A stretch of DNA of 64,000 nt from assembly GCF_032116555.1 (NCBI RefSeq), contig NZ_CP134949.1, forward strand, positions 2,604,001 through 2,668,000, given 5' to 3'. The notes under the pieces are model-generated. The model saw nothing but the letters and a program-made list of their open reading frames with translations, was not told the origin of the DNA and did not search any database. Numbering within the stretch: position 1 is the stretch's first letter; each line of letters begins with the position of its first letter. The position numbers were made by a program, and so were the translations under genes. Shown here piece by piece: positions 42,914-51,494 of this stretch. This DNA comes from Halobaculum sp. XH14 (lineage in GTDB: Archaea > Halobacteriota > Halobacteria > Halobacteriales > Haloferacaceae).

Positions 42914-44836
42914 TCAGGCTCCGGTGAGGAAAAAGAGGATGACCGAGACGGCGAGCGAGGAGACGATGACCGCGAGCGCGAGCGCGCCGCCCATCGAGAC
43001 GGCGGCGTTCGCGTGGCTGGCGAGCGTCTCGGTCCGGTCGTTGCCGAACACCGTGACCTCGGCGCGCTCGGTCGCCATGCCGACTTCCGCGGGTTCGAGG
43101 TCCTCCGTGGCCGCCCCGACGAGGTCCCGGACGGCGGCCTCGAGTTCGGCCTCGTCGATGGCCGCGCCGACCTGGTTGTCCGCCTCGACGGTGTTGACGA
43201 TGTGGGTGTCGGTCGTCATCACCTCCGCCTCGTCGACGAAGTCGGCGACGAGTCCGTCGACCAGTGCGTCGCGCAGGCCCGGTTCCATGTTGTTGCCGTC
43301 GACGAGCACGTACGCCGTCGTGTGGCCGTCGCCGTCGTCGCCGACCTCCGTCACCATCACGCGGATGCCGAGCGGGCCGATGCCGTCCTCGGGCACCCAG
43401 TCGGTCTCGTCCCAGGCGGTGCCGACGCGGAGCTTCCCGCGGGGGGCGTTCGCGAGGTGGTCGGCCGCGTCACGCGCGGCGCCCATCAGGTCGAACGAGC
43501 GGCGCGACCCCGGCGTGACGTGGCCGAGGTCCGGCCCGTCGAGCCCGTTGTTCGAGTTGTGCGCGTCGACGAGCAGCACGTCGCGGAGGCCGCCCGCCCG
43601 GGCCTCCGAGGCGGCCGAGAGGCCGACGGCGTACTCCACGTCGTCGGCAAAGCCCGGCGCGAACGAGGAGACGAGCAGCGCGTCGCCGCCGAACGACTGC
43701 CCGAGCACGGTCGCCTCGCCGGCGTCGACGCGGACGCCACGGGTCGCCGACGCCGAGTAGTCCAGTCGGTCGTACGCCCGCGCGGCGGCGTCGACGACGG
43801 ACTCGACCTCGCGTTCGGTGACGAGGTTGAAGTCGTGCCCGGCGGTCGCGTGGGGCGGGAACGCCAGCCCGTCCGCGTGGTCCGCGACGCGGACCGGGAG
43901 GTTCCCGCCGCCGATCTCGCCCATCGGGCCCGGATGGATCATCGGGAGCACCCAGCGGGCCTTCTCCTCGCCCGCGGGGGTCCGGACCGCCATGACCGTC
44001 ACCGGGACGACCGCTTCCTCGCCGAGTTGCTCGAAGAAGTTCTCCAGTTCGCGGCTCCCCTCGGCGATGTGACCGATGAAGCCGCCGACGAAATCGAGCA
44101 CCGAGATGCCGAGCGAGTTGCGCCACGGCCGGTCGACGATGTAGAGGAACCCCCAGACTGCGAGCCCGTACAGCGCGCACGTGAGTCCAAGCAGGAGGAA
44201 GTGGTCGGGGGTGATCGACGACAGCTCCGCGGGTGCCTGCTCGGGCCGGGCGAGGTACGGCTGGAGGAGCGCGTCGAACAGCGGGCCGCCGATTTCGAGG
44301 TACAGCAGCGTCCCGCTGTAGATGAACAGTAGCACCGCGGCAGTCCCGGTCTGGATGCTCGCGGGGACGGCCGCGACGAGGAGCCGCGACCCGGAGACGG
44401 CCGCGATGACCAGCAGCCGGAGCGCGAACACGGACGCCAGCGAGACGATCAGCACGTCGAAGACGAACCGCTGGCCGAGCGGCGTGAGGTAGGCGATCGT
44501 CGCGGCGGCGGTGAGCATCGCGACGATGACGAGCTCACAGACCAGCGCGAGCAGCGACGACCGGTTGTGCGTGAACCGGCCGCCGACGCGGTGGTCGACC
44601 CACGTCGTGGCGAAGCTGGCGACGACGGTCGGCACGCCGATGAAGAAGATGCCCTCCCAGGCGTCGCGCCCGACGAAGAGCACCCCGCGCCAGGTGCCGA
44701 GGGGGTCGGGTCGCTCGAACGCTCCGATGCCGGCGACCGCGGCGAGGAAGATGGCGAACGCGACGCTCGTCGACCACGACGGCGCGCGGAAGATGAACCG
44801 CGAGAGGCTCGCCAGGTTGCTCTGCGAGGTCGTCAT
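42914..44836 (-). CDS. DUF2070 family membrane protein
   Basis: 640 residues. Six to seven membrane helices lie in the first 245 residues, followed by a large soluble domain (about 250-605) with VLPMIHPGPMGEIGGGNLPVRVA, LLVDAHNSNNGLDGPDLGHV and VYVLVDGNNMEPGLRDALVD-like TTAYVLVDGNNMEPG, and a final helix (about 615-638). DUF2070 is an archaeal family; HPGP...GGGN and DAHNS resemble metal-site motifs of phosphatases, suggesting an enzyme, but no activity is established. A TATA-like cttttta is upstream of ATG 44836. Confidence 0.93.
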   Translation of the reverse strand: MTTSQSNLASLSRFIFRAPSWSTSVAFAIFLAAVAGIGAFERPDPLGTWRGVLFVGRDAWEGIFFIGVPTVVASFATTWVDHRVGGRFTHNRSSLLALVCELVIVAMLTAAATIAYLTPLGQRFVFDVLIVSLASVFALRLLVIAAVSGSRLLVAAVPASIQTGTAAVLLFIYSGTLLYLEIGGPLFDALLQPYLARPEQAPAELSSITPDHFLLLGLTCALYGLAVWGFLYIVDRPWRNSLGISVLDFVGGFIGHIAEGSRELENFFEQLGEEAVVPVTVMAVRTPAGEEKARWVLPMIHPGPMGEIGGGNLPVRVADHADGLAFPPHATAGHDFNLVTEREVESVVDAAARAYDRLDYSASATRGVRVDAGEATVLGQSFGGDALLVSSFAPGFADDVEYAVGLSAASEARAGGLRDVLLVDAHNSNNGLDGPDLGHVTPGSRRSFDLMGAARDAADHLANAPRGKLRVGTAWDETDWVPEDGIGPLGIRVMVTEVGDDGDGHTTAYVLVDGNNMEPGLRDALVDGLVADFVDEAEVMTTDTHIVNTVEADNQVGAAIDEAELEAAVRDLVGAATEDLEPAEVGMATERAEVTVFGNDRTETLASHANAAVSMGGALALAVIVSSLAVSVILFFLTGA

Positions 44837-45010
44837 GCGTTTCCTGAGGTGGACCGAGGACGGCGGTCGCTAAAAAGGGCTGTTCTTCTAGTATGTGTTC
44901 GATCGGTTGGCAGTCGGATGAGAGGGGTGCTTCGGGGCGGTCGCAGGGGAAAGCACGGGGACCTCATGCCCCTGCGGCTATCAACTCCGTTCGTGTCGGG
45001 ACGATAGGTC

Positions 45011-45284
45011 TGGAAACCGCACAGCATACCGCGAAAGCCCCCGCGGCTCTCGACTCGGTGCGGCCGCTGCGCTCGTTCGGCTGCGGTGCTTGTCGGTCCG
45101 CGCCTGCGTCGATAGCCGCGGCCCCTTCCAGTCCCACCCACCGTACCGCACGGCACGGCGCCTTCCCCTCCCCAGCCTCCTGCGCTCCTCGGCCTTCGCG
45201 GGACTCGCTTTGCTCGACCCGCGTGCTCTCGTTCGCTCCTGCGTCGCTCACGAGAGCTTCGGCCTGCGGTGCTCGTCCCTCGCA
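45011..45284 (-). repeat. Dispersed structured repeat, copy C1 (minus orientation)
   Basis: Read on the minus strand: box GCGAGGGACGAGCACCGCAGG (45264-45284), a first hairpin region, GGCTGGGGAGG, the box GGGACTGGAAGGGGCCG, arms 45106-45121 and 45041-45056 (14 of 16 complementary), loop with AAGCACCGCAG, and the closing box GGGGGCTTTCGCGG with a tail like copy B. It is the most complete copy of the family. Confidence 0.75.
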
Positions 45285-45388
45285 CGAGCGGTCGCGCCGG
45301 CGCGCGACCGCCACGTGCCACGTGGCTGATTCCCGTCGCGACGCACCTGGAATCGGACCGCCGTGCTCGCCCGAGTCACTGGCAGGGT

Positions 45389-45510
45389 GGGAATGGAAGG
45401 GGCCGCGGCTCTCGGGGAACCCCGGACCCGTAAGCACCGCAGCGACCGCAGGGAGCGAGGAGCGCAGCGCGGTCCGCGGGAGCCGAGAGCCGCGGGGGCT
45501 TCCGCGGTCG
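45389..45510 (+). repeat. Dispersed structured repeat, copy C2
   Basis: Box GGGAATGGAAGGGGCCG (45389-45405, one base from the consensus), 13-base perfect arms 45403-45415 and 45483-45495, GTAAGCACCGCAGCG in the loop, and GGGGGCTTCCGCGG at the end. It is in the opposite orientation to copy C1, 100 bases away, so this 760-base gap (44837-45599) consists almost wholly of two inverted elements. No gene is present in it. Confidence 0.75.
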
Positions 45511-45599
45511 TCACCACGAGCCACCAAGCGACTGTCCCGTTACAACCACAACTTCCTCAAAACCCTCACCGAACCAAATTCTATATCGCGAAAAACGAT

Positions 45600-46154
45600 T
45601 TACCGGCAGATCTCGACGAAGTTCTCGAAGACCTCCTGTCCCCGTTCCGTATGCGAGACTTCGGGGTGCCACTGGACGCCGTAGAGGTCACGCGCCACGT
45701 CGCTCATCGCTTCGACGCCACAGACGTCGCTCTCGGCGGTCACGGTGAACCCGTCGGGTACCTGCTTCACTTCGTCGGCGTGGCTCGCCCAGGTTCGAGT
45801 CTCGGGAGCGAGCGATCCGATCAGGGGGTCCTCGTCGTCGGAGATGGTCACGTCGACGTCGGCGTAGCCGCCGTACTCGCCGCCGCCGACGGTGCCGCCG
45901 AGCAGCTCGGCGATGGCCTGGTGGCCGAGACAGACGCCGAGCACCGGCAGGTCCATCTCAAGGTACTCCGCGGTGCGGCCGATGCGGTCCATGCTCGGTC
46001 CGCCCGAGAGAACGAGGCCGTCCGCGTCGATGTCGGCGGGAGGGGTGTCGTTGTCCACGACGTCGGTGTCGACGCCGGCGTCCCGGAGGGCACGACCTTC
46101 CAGGTGGGTGAACTGGCCGTGGTTGTCGATGACCACGATGCGCGGTGCGCTCAT
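45600..46154 (-). CDS. guaAA: GMP synthase, glutamine amidotransferase subunit
   Basis: 184 residues, the stand-alone amidotransferase subunit of archaeal two-subunit GMP synthetase; it supplies ammonia to the ATP pyrophosphatase subunit, which is not in this window. Class I triad: Cys in LPVLGVCLGHQAI, His and Glu in LYGVQWHPEVSHTE. IVVIDNHGQFTHLEGRAL is the normal N-terminus. ATG 46154 has a TATA-like gcttttca about 27 bases upstream. Confidence 0.95.
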   Translation of the reverse strand: MSAPRIVVIDNHGQFTHLEGRALRDAGVDTDVVDNDTPPADIDADGLVLSGGPSMDRIGRTAEYLEMDLPVLGVCLGHQAIAELLGGTVGGGEYGGYADVDVTISDDEDPLIGSLAPETRTWASHADEVKQVPDGFTVTAESDVCGVEAMSDVARDLYGVQWHPEVSHTERGQEVFENFVEICR

Positions 46155-46230
46155 GTCGGCTGTAGCGGCGACGCGGTGAAAAGCCGTCCGCTTCGCGCGA
46201 CCGGCGATCGACAGTTCGGCCGGGTCGAAA

Positions 46231-46803
46231 TCAGCCCCCGTCCTGTCGTTCCCGGGCGGTCGAGAAGCCGAACTCGCCCATCTCGGTGCCGCGCCGCGAC
46301 TCCCGTTCGGCGATCGCCTCCGGGTCCGGGTTCGCGTCGTCGTCCACCCGGGCGAACCCGTTGTGGACCTTGGCGTGACACCAGCGACAGAGGCCCACCG
46401 TGATCTCGTGGGTCGGCTCGCCCTCCGTGTCGTCCGTCACGCCGATGTCGTCCTCCCCGCCCGCACCCCCGGGAGATCCGGCCCCGGCGTAGGAGAGGTG
46501 GTGCTCCTCGACGAGCGGTCTGGCCGCGTCGTGGGCCATCCGGACCTCCTCCAGCCCGCACCGCGCACAGGCCTTCCCGTCGGTCGTCGACCGGTAGTGT
46601 GAGCAGTCGGTCCAGTCCGCCTCCTCGTCGCCGGCGACACAGTCGTAGCCCGCGGCCCGGCGCTCGGCCGCGAACGCCGGGTCGTTCCCGGCGTGATCGA
46701 GCGCGTACCGACACCGACCGTCGCCCGTGAGGTGATCACAGCGACCGGCGTGCTCGTACGGGTCGTCCACGCCGACCGGCGTCCCGTCCGGCGTCTCCTC
46801 CAT
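46231..46803 (-). CDS. Cys/His-rich HNH-like protein (DUF7097-like)
   Basis: 190 residues. Two zinc-type clusters occur in the N-terminal half (CDHLTGDGRCRYALDHAG, CVAGDEEADWTDCSHYR, CARCGLEE). The middle EEHHLSY and HEITVGLCRWCHAKVHNG have the shape of an HNH endonuclease ββα site (two His, then C..C..H). The haloarchaeal family name may be DUF7097. DNA cleavage is possible but not shown; the Cys pattern could also be structural. ATG 46803 with a TATA-like cttaaca 27 bases upstream. Confidence 0.7.
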   Translation of the reverse strand: MEETPDGTPVGVDDPYEHAGRCDHLTGDGRCRYALDHAGNDPAFAAERRAAGYDCVAGDEEADWTDCSHYRSTTDGKACARCGLEEVRMAHDAARPLVEEHHLSYAGAGSPGGAGGEDDIGVTDDTEGEPTHEITVGLCRWCHAKVHNGFARVDDDANPDPEAIAERESRRGTEMGEFGFSTARERQDGG

Positions 46804-46937
46804 ACGTGGGCTGGCGCGTCCTGCCTGTTAAGCCCTTCTCGTCGGTGCTGAGCCGGGACCGGGTCCGTGGCACGTCGCGGATCGACGGAGATCGTGTAGT
46901 CCATTCCGCTATAGAGAATACCCGCCAGGGCGGAACG

Positions 46938-47351
46938 GTGAAGTCGGAGGCGGCGGAGGGAATCGGCGTGCAAGTCGTCCACCATCCCGCCGACGCCACC
47001 GGCGTCGCGAGTACGGCCGACGACGCGACGGCAGGGCGCGTCCTGGCCGCCGACGCGGAGACGGCGGACTCGTTTCTCGCGCAGGCGCGGGGGCTGATGT
47101 TCCGCCGGTCGGTTCCCGAGGGCTACGCGCTCGTCTTCCCGTTCGAGGAGGTCGGGTCGCGCGATCTCCACATGGTGTTCGTGCCGTTCGCCATCGACGC
47201 GCTCTGGCTGGTGGACGGCGAGGTGCGGGAGCGGAAACGCCTCCGCCCCTGGCTCGGCATCGGCGTCGGCGAGGCCGACACCGTCATCGAGCTGCCGGCG
47301 GGCGCGGCCGACGGCGTCGAGGCGGGCGACCGGATCGAACTGCGGGAGTGA
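46938..47351 (+). CDS. DUF192 family protein
   Basis: 137 residues from GTG 46938; a TATA-like ctatag about 27 bases upstream fixes this start and rules out the longer frame. The core reads SFLAQARGLMFRRSVPEGYALVFPFEEV, HMVFVPFAIDALWLVDGEV and VIELPAGAADGVEAGDRIEL, the DUF192 signature. Members are small secreted or cytoplasmic beta proteins of unknown function. Confidence 0.9.
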   Translation: MKSEAAEGIGVQVVHHPADATGVASTADDATAGRVLAADAETADSFLAQARGLMFRRSVPEGYALVFPFEEVGSRDLHMVFVPFAIDALWLVDGEVRERKRLRPWLGIGVGEADTVIELPAGAADGVEAGDRIELRE

Positions 47352-47488
47352 GATCGAGTGTGGGGAGGGATCGACCCCGAGAGGGAAGCAGTCGTCGAGC
47401 GCGAGCCGCAATTCTTGCGCGCCCGACAGTCGGACCTGTCCGGTCGGTCCGGTTTATGCACCCATGGGCTCGAGGGTGGAGCGAGCAT

Positions 47489-47527
47489 ATGACTCGTGAC
47501 CGCTTTATTCGGGTGCGAACCCACTAA
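47489..47527 (+). other. 12-codon frame overlapping the LeuA-type start
   Basis: ATG ACT CGT ... CAC TAA encodes MTRDRFIRVRTH and overlaps the GTG start of the next gene in another frame. A TATA-like gtttatg near 47451-47458 would start the transcript near 47481, so this ATG would be the first start codon on the mRNA. It could be a small leader peptide that couples or limits translation; chance is equally possible. Confidence 0.3.
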
Positions 47528-49067
47528 CTCCTCACTCCCCCGATCGATCGACGTAACGTTCCTCGACACGACGCTGCGCGACGGCGAGCAGATGCCGGGC
47601 GTCTCCCTGTCGGCCGACGAGAAGGCAGCCATCGCGCGCGACCTCGACGCCGCCGGCGTCGACATCGTGGAGGCCGGCTCCGCGTGTACCAGCGCGAGCG
47701 AGCGAGAGACGATCCGCCGCGTGGCGGGGCTGGGGCTCGATGCGACCGTCACCAGCTTCGCGCGCGGCGTGCGCGCGGACGTGGACCACGCGCTGGACTG
47801 TGACGTCGACGGCGTGAACCTCGTCGTCCCGGCCAGCGACCGCCACGTCGAGACGAAGGTGGGCTCCTCGCACGAGGACGTGCTGGCCCGCACCGTCGAA
47901 CTCGTCGAGTACGCCCGCGATCACGGGCTCTGGGTCGAGGTGCTCGGCGAGGACGGCTCCCGGGCCGACCTCGACTTCCTCGACCGGCTCTCGGCGGTGG
48001 CGATGGAGGCCGGGGCGGACCGGGTCTGCTACTGTGACACCGTCGGCGCGGCCTCGCCCGAGCGGACGGCGGAGGTCGTCTCGACGCTCGCGGCCCACGG
48101 CCCCGTCTCGGTCCACACCCACGACGACCTGGGACTGGCAAACGCGAACGTGCTGGCCGGGTTGAACGCCGGTGCCGACCTCGTGCACGCCACGGTCAAC
48201 GGCGTCGGCGAGCGCGCCGGCAACGTCGCGCTGGAGGAAGTCGCCGTCGCGCTGGAGCGCTGCTACGGCGTCGAGACGCTGGATCTCGCGGAGCTGTACC
48301 GGCTCGCCCGCCGGGTCGCGGACGCCACCGGCGTCCCGCTCGGAGCGAACAAGGCCGTCGTCGGCGACAACGCGTTCGCCCACGAGAGCGGCATCCACAC
48401 CGACGGGACGCTGAAGGACGGCCGGATGTACGAGCCGTACCCGCCCGAGACGGTCGGGCGCGAGCGCCGCCTCGTCCTCGGAAAACACGCCGGACGCGCC
48501 GGCGTGAAGGCGGCCCTCTCCGAGCAGGGGTTCGACCCCGACGGGGAGGAACTGGACGACATCGTCGCGCGCGTGAAGGACCTCGGCGATCGGGGCAAGC
48601 GCGTCACCGACGCCGATCTCGCCGCCGTCGCCGGGGACGTCCTCGGCCGCGAGCGCGACCGGCGCGTCGAACTGCTGTCGCTCTCGGCGACGAGCGGCGC
48701 GGACGTGCCGACCGCGAGCGTGCGGCTCCTGGTCGAAGACGAGGAGCGGACGGCAGCAGGCACGGGCAGCGGCCCGGTCGACGCCGCGGTGGAGGCGGTC
48801 CGCTCGGCGCTGGGGCCCGACGCGAACGCCTCGCTGGAGTCGTACCACGTCGACGCCGTGACGGGCGGCACCGACGCGGTCGTCGCCGTCGAGGTGACGA
48901 TGCGCCGGGGCGACCGGACGGCCACGGTGTCCGCCGCGGACGCGGACATCACCCGCGCGAGCGTCGAGGCCGCCGTGGACGCGCTCGACCGCCTGCTGGC
49001 CGCGGAGGCGGACGCGGCCGAGGAGTCGCCGAACGTCGACCCCGACGAGGAAGTCCGGGCTGAGTGA
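47496..49067 (+). CDS. leuA: 2-isopropylmalate/(R)-citramalate synthase family protein
   Basis: 523 residues. HMGL-like TIM barrel with DVTFLDTTLRDGEQMPG and the metal-binding SVHTHDDLGLANANVLAGLNAGADLVHATVNGVGERAGN, a VGDNAFAHESGIHTDG subdomain, and a C-terminal LeuA allosteric domain (about 395-505). It condenses acetyl-CoA with 2-oxoisovalerate or pyruvate for leucine or isoleucine synthesis; the residues that decide between the two were not resolved here. The GTG at 47496 is the only in-frame start before the essential TLRDGEQ; the first 17 residues are unlike usual members, so the start is uncertain. Confidence 0.85.
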   Translation: MTALFGCEPTNSSLPRSIDVTFLDTTLRDGEQMPGVSLSADEKAAIARDLDAAGVDIVEAGSACTSASERETIRRVAGLGLDATVTSFARGVRADVDHALDCDVDGVNLVVPASDRHVETKVGSSHEDVLARTVELVEYARDHGLWVEVLGEDGSRADLDFLDRLSAVAMEAGADRVCYCDTVGAASPERTAEVVSTLAAHGPVSVHTHDDLGLANANVLAGLNAGADLVHATVNGVGERAGNVALEEVAVALERCYGVETLDLAELYRLARRVADATGVPLGANKAVVGDNAFAHESGIHTDGTLKDGRMYEPYPPETVGRERRLVLGKHAGRAGVKAALSEQGFDPDGEELDDIVARVKDLGDRGKRVTDADLAAVAGDVLGRERDRRVELLSLSATSGADVPTASVRLLVEDEERTAAGTGSGPVDAAVEAVRSALGPDANASLESYHVDAVTGGTDAVVAVEVTMRRGDRTATVSAADADITRASVEAAVDALDRLLAAEADAAEESPNVDPDEEVRAE

Positions 49068-49207
49068 TCGGGAACCGGCCGGGAAACGTGCCGGGAGCCA
49101 GCCGGCCGGCGCGCGTGACGCGAACCCCCTCGTGGGGTGAGTCGACGCGCGCGAGGGACGAGCACCGCAGGGTGCGCGACCGCAGGAAGCGCACGCGAGG
49201 AGCACAG

Positions 49208-49373
49208 GAGGCTGGGGAGGACGAGGTGCGGTGCCGTACGGTGGGTGGGACTGAAAGGGGCCGGCTGGCTACGCGACGGCGGACGAGACAAGCACTGCAG
49301 CGAGGGAGCGGAGCGACCGAGCGAAGCGCGCAGCGAGGCCCCCCGAGCGTAGCCAGCCGGGGGCTTTCGAGGC
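49208..49373 (+). repeat. Dispersed structured repeat, copy D
   Basis: GGCTGGGGAGG is followed by GGGACTGAAAGGGGCCG (49247-49263), 14-base perfect arms 49261-49274 and 49347-49360 (CCGGCTGGCTACGC and its complement), AAGCACTGCAGCG in the loop, and GGGGGCTTTCGAGG at the end. Upstream, the GCGAGGGACGAGCACCGCAGG box (about 49149-49170) is also present, with a short hairpin after it. It lies between leuA and a small membrane-protein gene; the rest of 49068-49472 holds only the second promoter. Confidence 0.8.
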
Positions 49374-49472
49374 CGTCGTCTCAGAAAGTCACCTTCCCTG
49401 CACGTCTGGCCAGTCGATCGGTTCTCACTGCGGCCCGTACACATATCTCCCCCCACCCCGTTGCCCCGCTCG

Positions 49473-49820
49473 ATGCGAACCCCGCGCCGCCGGACCCTCG
49501 CCGCCGCCCTCCTCGCCGGCAAGGGACTCGACGCCGTCTCGACGGTCGTCGTCCTCGCGCTGTCCGACTCCGTGCGGGAGTCGGTGCCCCTGTCGCGGGC
49601 GCTGATGGCGGCGTTCGGCCCCGTCGGCGGGATGGCGATCCTCACCGTCCTGACGATGGTCGTCGTGGGGCTGCTCGCGGAGTCGGGCGTGGTCATCGAC
49701 CGCATGACCGAGGGCGGGACGCCCGAGTGGTACGTTCCGGGGCTTCGGGCGACGGTGTATCTCGGCTGTGCGGGCTGGTTCGGGCTCGTCGGCCTCTGGA
49801 ACCTCTCGCACCTGCTGTGA
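49473..49820 (+). CDS. Hypothetical three-helix membrane protein
   Basis: 115 residues from ATG 49473, fixed by a TATA-like acatatct centred 28 bases upstream. Basic N-terminus (RTPRRRTLAA), then hydrophobic segments at about 12-30, 47-70 and 93-112, with an acidic loop (DRMTEGGTPEW) between the second and third. No family recognised. It is transcribed in the same direction as the carbonic anhydrase that follows after 70 bases. Confidence 0.65.
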   Translation: MRTPRRRTLAAALLAGKGLDAVSTVVVLALSDSVRESVPLSRALMAAFGPVGGMAILTVLTMVVVGLLAESGVVIDRMTEGGTPEWYVPGLRATVYLGCAGWFGLVGLWNLSHLL

Positions 49821-49890
49821 GACGACCGGCGACCCGAGCGAACTCGCCGCCGGCCACAGGTTCAAGCCGCCCGTCGCCCAACCACGCGCC

Positions 49891-50391
49891 ATGATCCGCT
49901 CCTTCGACGGCGTGGCCCCCGAGGTCGCCGAGTCGGCGTACGTGGACGAGGCGGCGGTGCTCATCGGCGACGTCGTCGTCGAGGCCGGGGCGAGCGTCTG
50001 GCCGAACACGACGCTCCGCGGGGACCACGGCCGAATCGTCGTCGGCGAACGGGCGAACGTCCAGGACAACGCGGTCCTGCACGAGGACGCCGTGCTGGAG
50101 CCGGACGCGACGGTGGGTCACTGCGGCATCGTCCACGCCGCGACGGTGGGGGAGGGCGCGCTCGTCGGCATGAACGCCGTCGTCCTCGACGACGCGACCG
50201 TCGGCGAGGAGGCCATCGTCGCCGCCGGGTCGGTCGTGACTGCGGGGACCGAGGTGCCGCCGCGGACGCTCGTCACAGGCGCGCCCGCCGAACCGAAGAC
50301 GGACCCCGACGCGGGAACGGCCCGAGCGCCGGCCGAGCACTACGCGGAACTGGGCGAGCGCTACGACGACCTGACCGAACGCGTCGACTGA
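49891..50391 (+). CDS. Gamma-class carbonic anhydrase family protein
   Basis: 166 residues of left-handed parallel beta-helix: the metal-ligand His residues are in VLHEDAVLEP, TVGHCGIVHAATVG, and the repeats (RGDHGRIVVGERANVQDNAV, GMNAVVLDDATVGEEAIV) have the hexapeptide pattern. It lacks the acidic loop of the Cam enzyme, so it belongs to the CamH/YrdA branch in which hydratase activity is not always shown. C-terminal helix carries APAEHYAELGERYDDL. Confidence 0.92.
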   Translation: MIRSFDGVAPEVAESAYVDEAAVLIGDVVVEAGASVWPNTTLRGDHGRIVVGERANVQDNAVLHEDAVLEPDATVGHCGIVHAATVGEGALVGMNAVVLDDATVGEEAIVAAGSVVTAGTEVPPRTLVTGAPAEPKTDPDAGTARAPAEHYAELGERYDDLTERVD

Positions 50392-50441
50392 CCCACTGCG
50401 ATCGACTGATCCGGGCGCACGGGCCGACCCGCGAGCACCGG

Positions 50442-50495
50442 CCGATTCCAGCGCGCCGGCTGATCCGGCCGGGTTGGCTGATCCGGCCGGGCCGC
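50442..50495. repeat. Short tandem direct repeat ggctgatccggccggg
   Basis: The 16-base unit GGCTGATCCGGCCGGG is present twice, adjacent, at about 50458-50493, after a first partial copy (gactgatccgggcg, 50405). Downstream of the carbonic anhydrase gene; role unknown. Confidence 0.5.
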
Positions 50496-50602
50496 CGCAC
50501 GAAACGCGGCGTCGCCGACGACGCCGGCGTTCGAGCCGTTACCGCGGGGATTCGTCGTCGGGAGTTTGGATTTTTAAATAGCAGGACGCGCTACGCCCGG
50601 TC

Positions 50603-50917
50603 GTGTACCTGGTGGAGGTGAAGCCGTCGGCCCGGAAGGCCAACGGCGCGGTCGGCGGGGTCGTCAACCGCGACGGCATCCGGCACGGCTTCGAGAGCCG
50701 CGCCGCCGCGGAGGCCTGGGCCAGCGGCCTCTCCGAGTCGGGCAACCGGCCGGTGTGGATCCGGAGCGCCCACCCCACCGACCGCAGCGACGTCGACGGC
50801 TACCTCGTGAGCCGCCAGCGGCAGTTGCTCGACCTCGACGGCGCGTACGACAAGCGCCGCCGTCGCCTCCGAAACGGATCGAGCGAGCGGCGAACGCTCG
50901 CCAGGTTCGAGTTCTGA
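50603..50917 (+). CDS. Small haloarchaeal hypothetical protein
   Basis: 104 residues, GTG start at 50603 fixed by a strong TATA box (tttttaaata, about 50569-50578) about 27 bases upstream. Opens MYLVEVKPSARKANGAVGGVVNRDGIRHGF and continues with AAAEAWASGLSESGNRPVWIRSAHP; the end is basic (DKRRRRLRNGSSERRTLARFEF). It looks soluble with a beta/alpha start and a nucleic-acid-friendly tail. I do not know its family with confidence; function unknown. Confidence 0.7.
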   Translation: MYLVEVKPSARKANGAVGGVVNRDGIRHGFESRAAAEAWASGLSESGNRPVWIRSAHPTDRSDVDGYLVSRQRQLLDLDGAYDKRRRRLRNGSSERRTLARFEF

Positions 50918-50966
50918 ATGGCCGTGTTCCGGGCGGCCGTGCCGATGATTCACCCACGACCGGGCC

Positions 50967-51494
50967 TCACTCGGAGCCGTCCAGAACGCGCCCGTGTGCG
51001 TCGATCTCGCCGTTCCGGATGCGGGTGCTGCTGATCCGGGTACCGTCCTCGGCGATGACGAACGGCGAGACGTGGATCTCGAGGGGGCCAAGCCCGTCCG
51101 CCACGCGTCGCTCGTTGAGTTCGTGTGCGCGACGCTGGGCTTTCGCCTCGGGGGAGACGACGAGCGCGTCGACGTCCTCGCGGGTCGCCGCAGGGCCGTG
51201 GGTGTCCGCCAGCTCGATGATCTCGTAGGAGGCGGTGTAGGCGGCGCTCAGGTGGTCGAGTTCGGTGTCGAGGCTCTCGCGACGGCCGGAGAACGGGCCG
51301 AGGAGCTCGGCGTGGGCCGGATCGCTCCGCGTCCGCTTCGCCAGCGCGGTCGAGGTGAGGCCGACGACGACGTGACCGTCCCCCTCGCCGTCGTGGCTCG
51401 CGGTCTGGAACGCCCGCTGCAGGAGGGCGCGGTGACCGTGGTGGATCGGTGTGAACGTCCCGCCGAGGATCGCTGTGCGTTCGGTTCGGGTCAC
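50967..51494 (-). CDS. coaD: Phosphopantetheine adenylyltransferase (archaeal CoaD)
   Basis: Transfers AMP to 4'-phosphopantetheine in coenzyme A synthesis. 175 residues of the nucleotidyltransferase fold: ILGGTFTPIHHGHRALL carries the HxGH ATP motif, and ISSTRIRNG is the ISSTxIR motif. GTG start at 51494 fits because a TATA-like gtatac lies about 27 bases upstream. The Lys/Arg-rich insertion after residue 115 (EAKAQRRAHELNERR) is typical of the archaeal form. Confidence 0.93.
   Translation of the reverse strand: MTRTERTAILGGTFTPIHHGHRALLQRAFQTASHDGEGDGHVVVGLTSTALAKRTRSDPAHAELLGPFSGRRESLDTELDHLSAAYTASYEIIELADTHGPAATREDVDALVVSPEAKAQRRAHELNERRVADGLGPLEIHVSPFVIAEDGTRISSTRIRNGEIDAHGRVLDGSE

Noticed and set aside
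42577..42927. 116-codon plus frame
   Set aside because: Arg/Ser/Pro-rich, no family, overlaps the end of DUF2070.
45011..45510. Inverted copies C1 and C2 as terminal repeats of an insertion sequence
   Set aside because: Nothing between them encodes a transposase and both are members of the wider repeat family.
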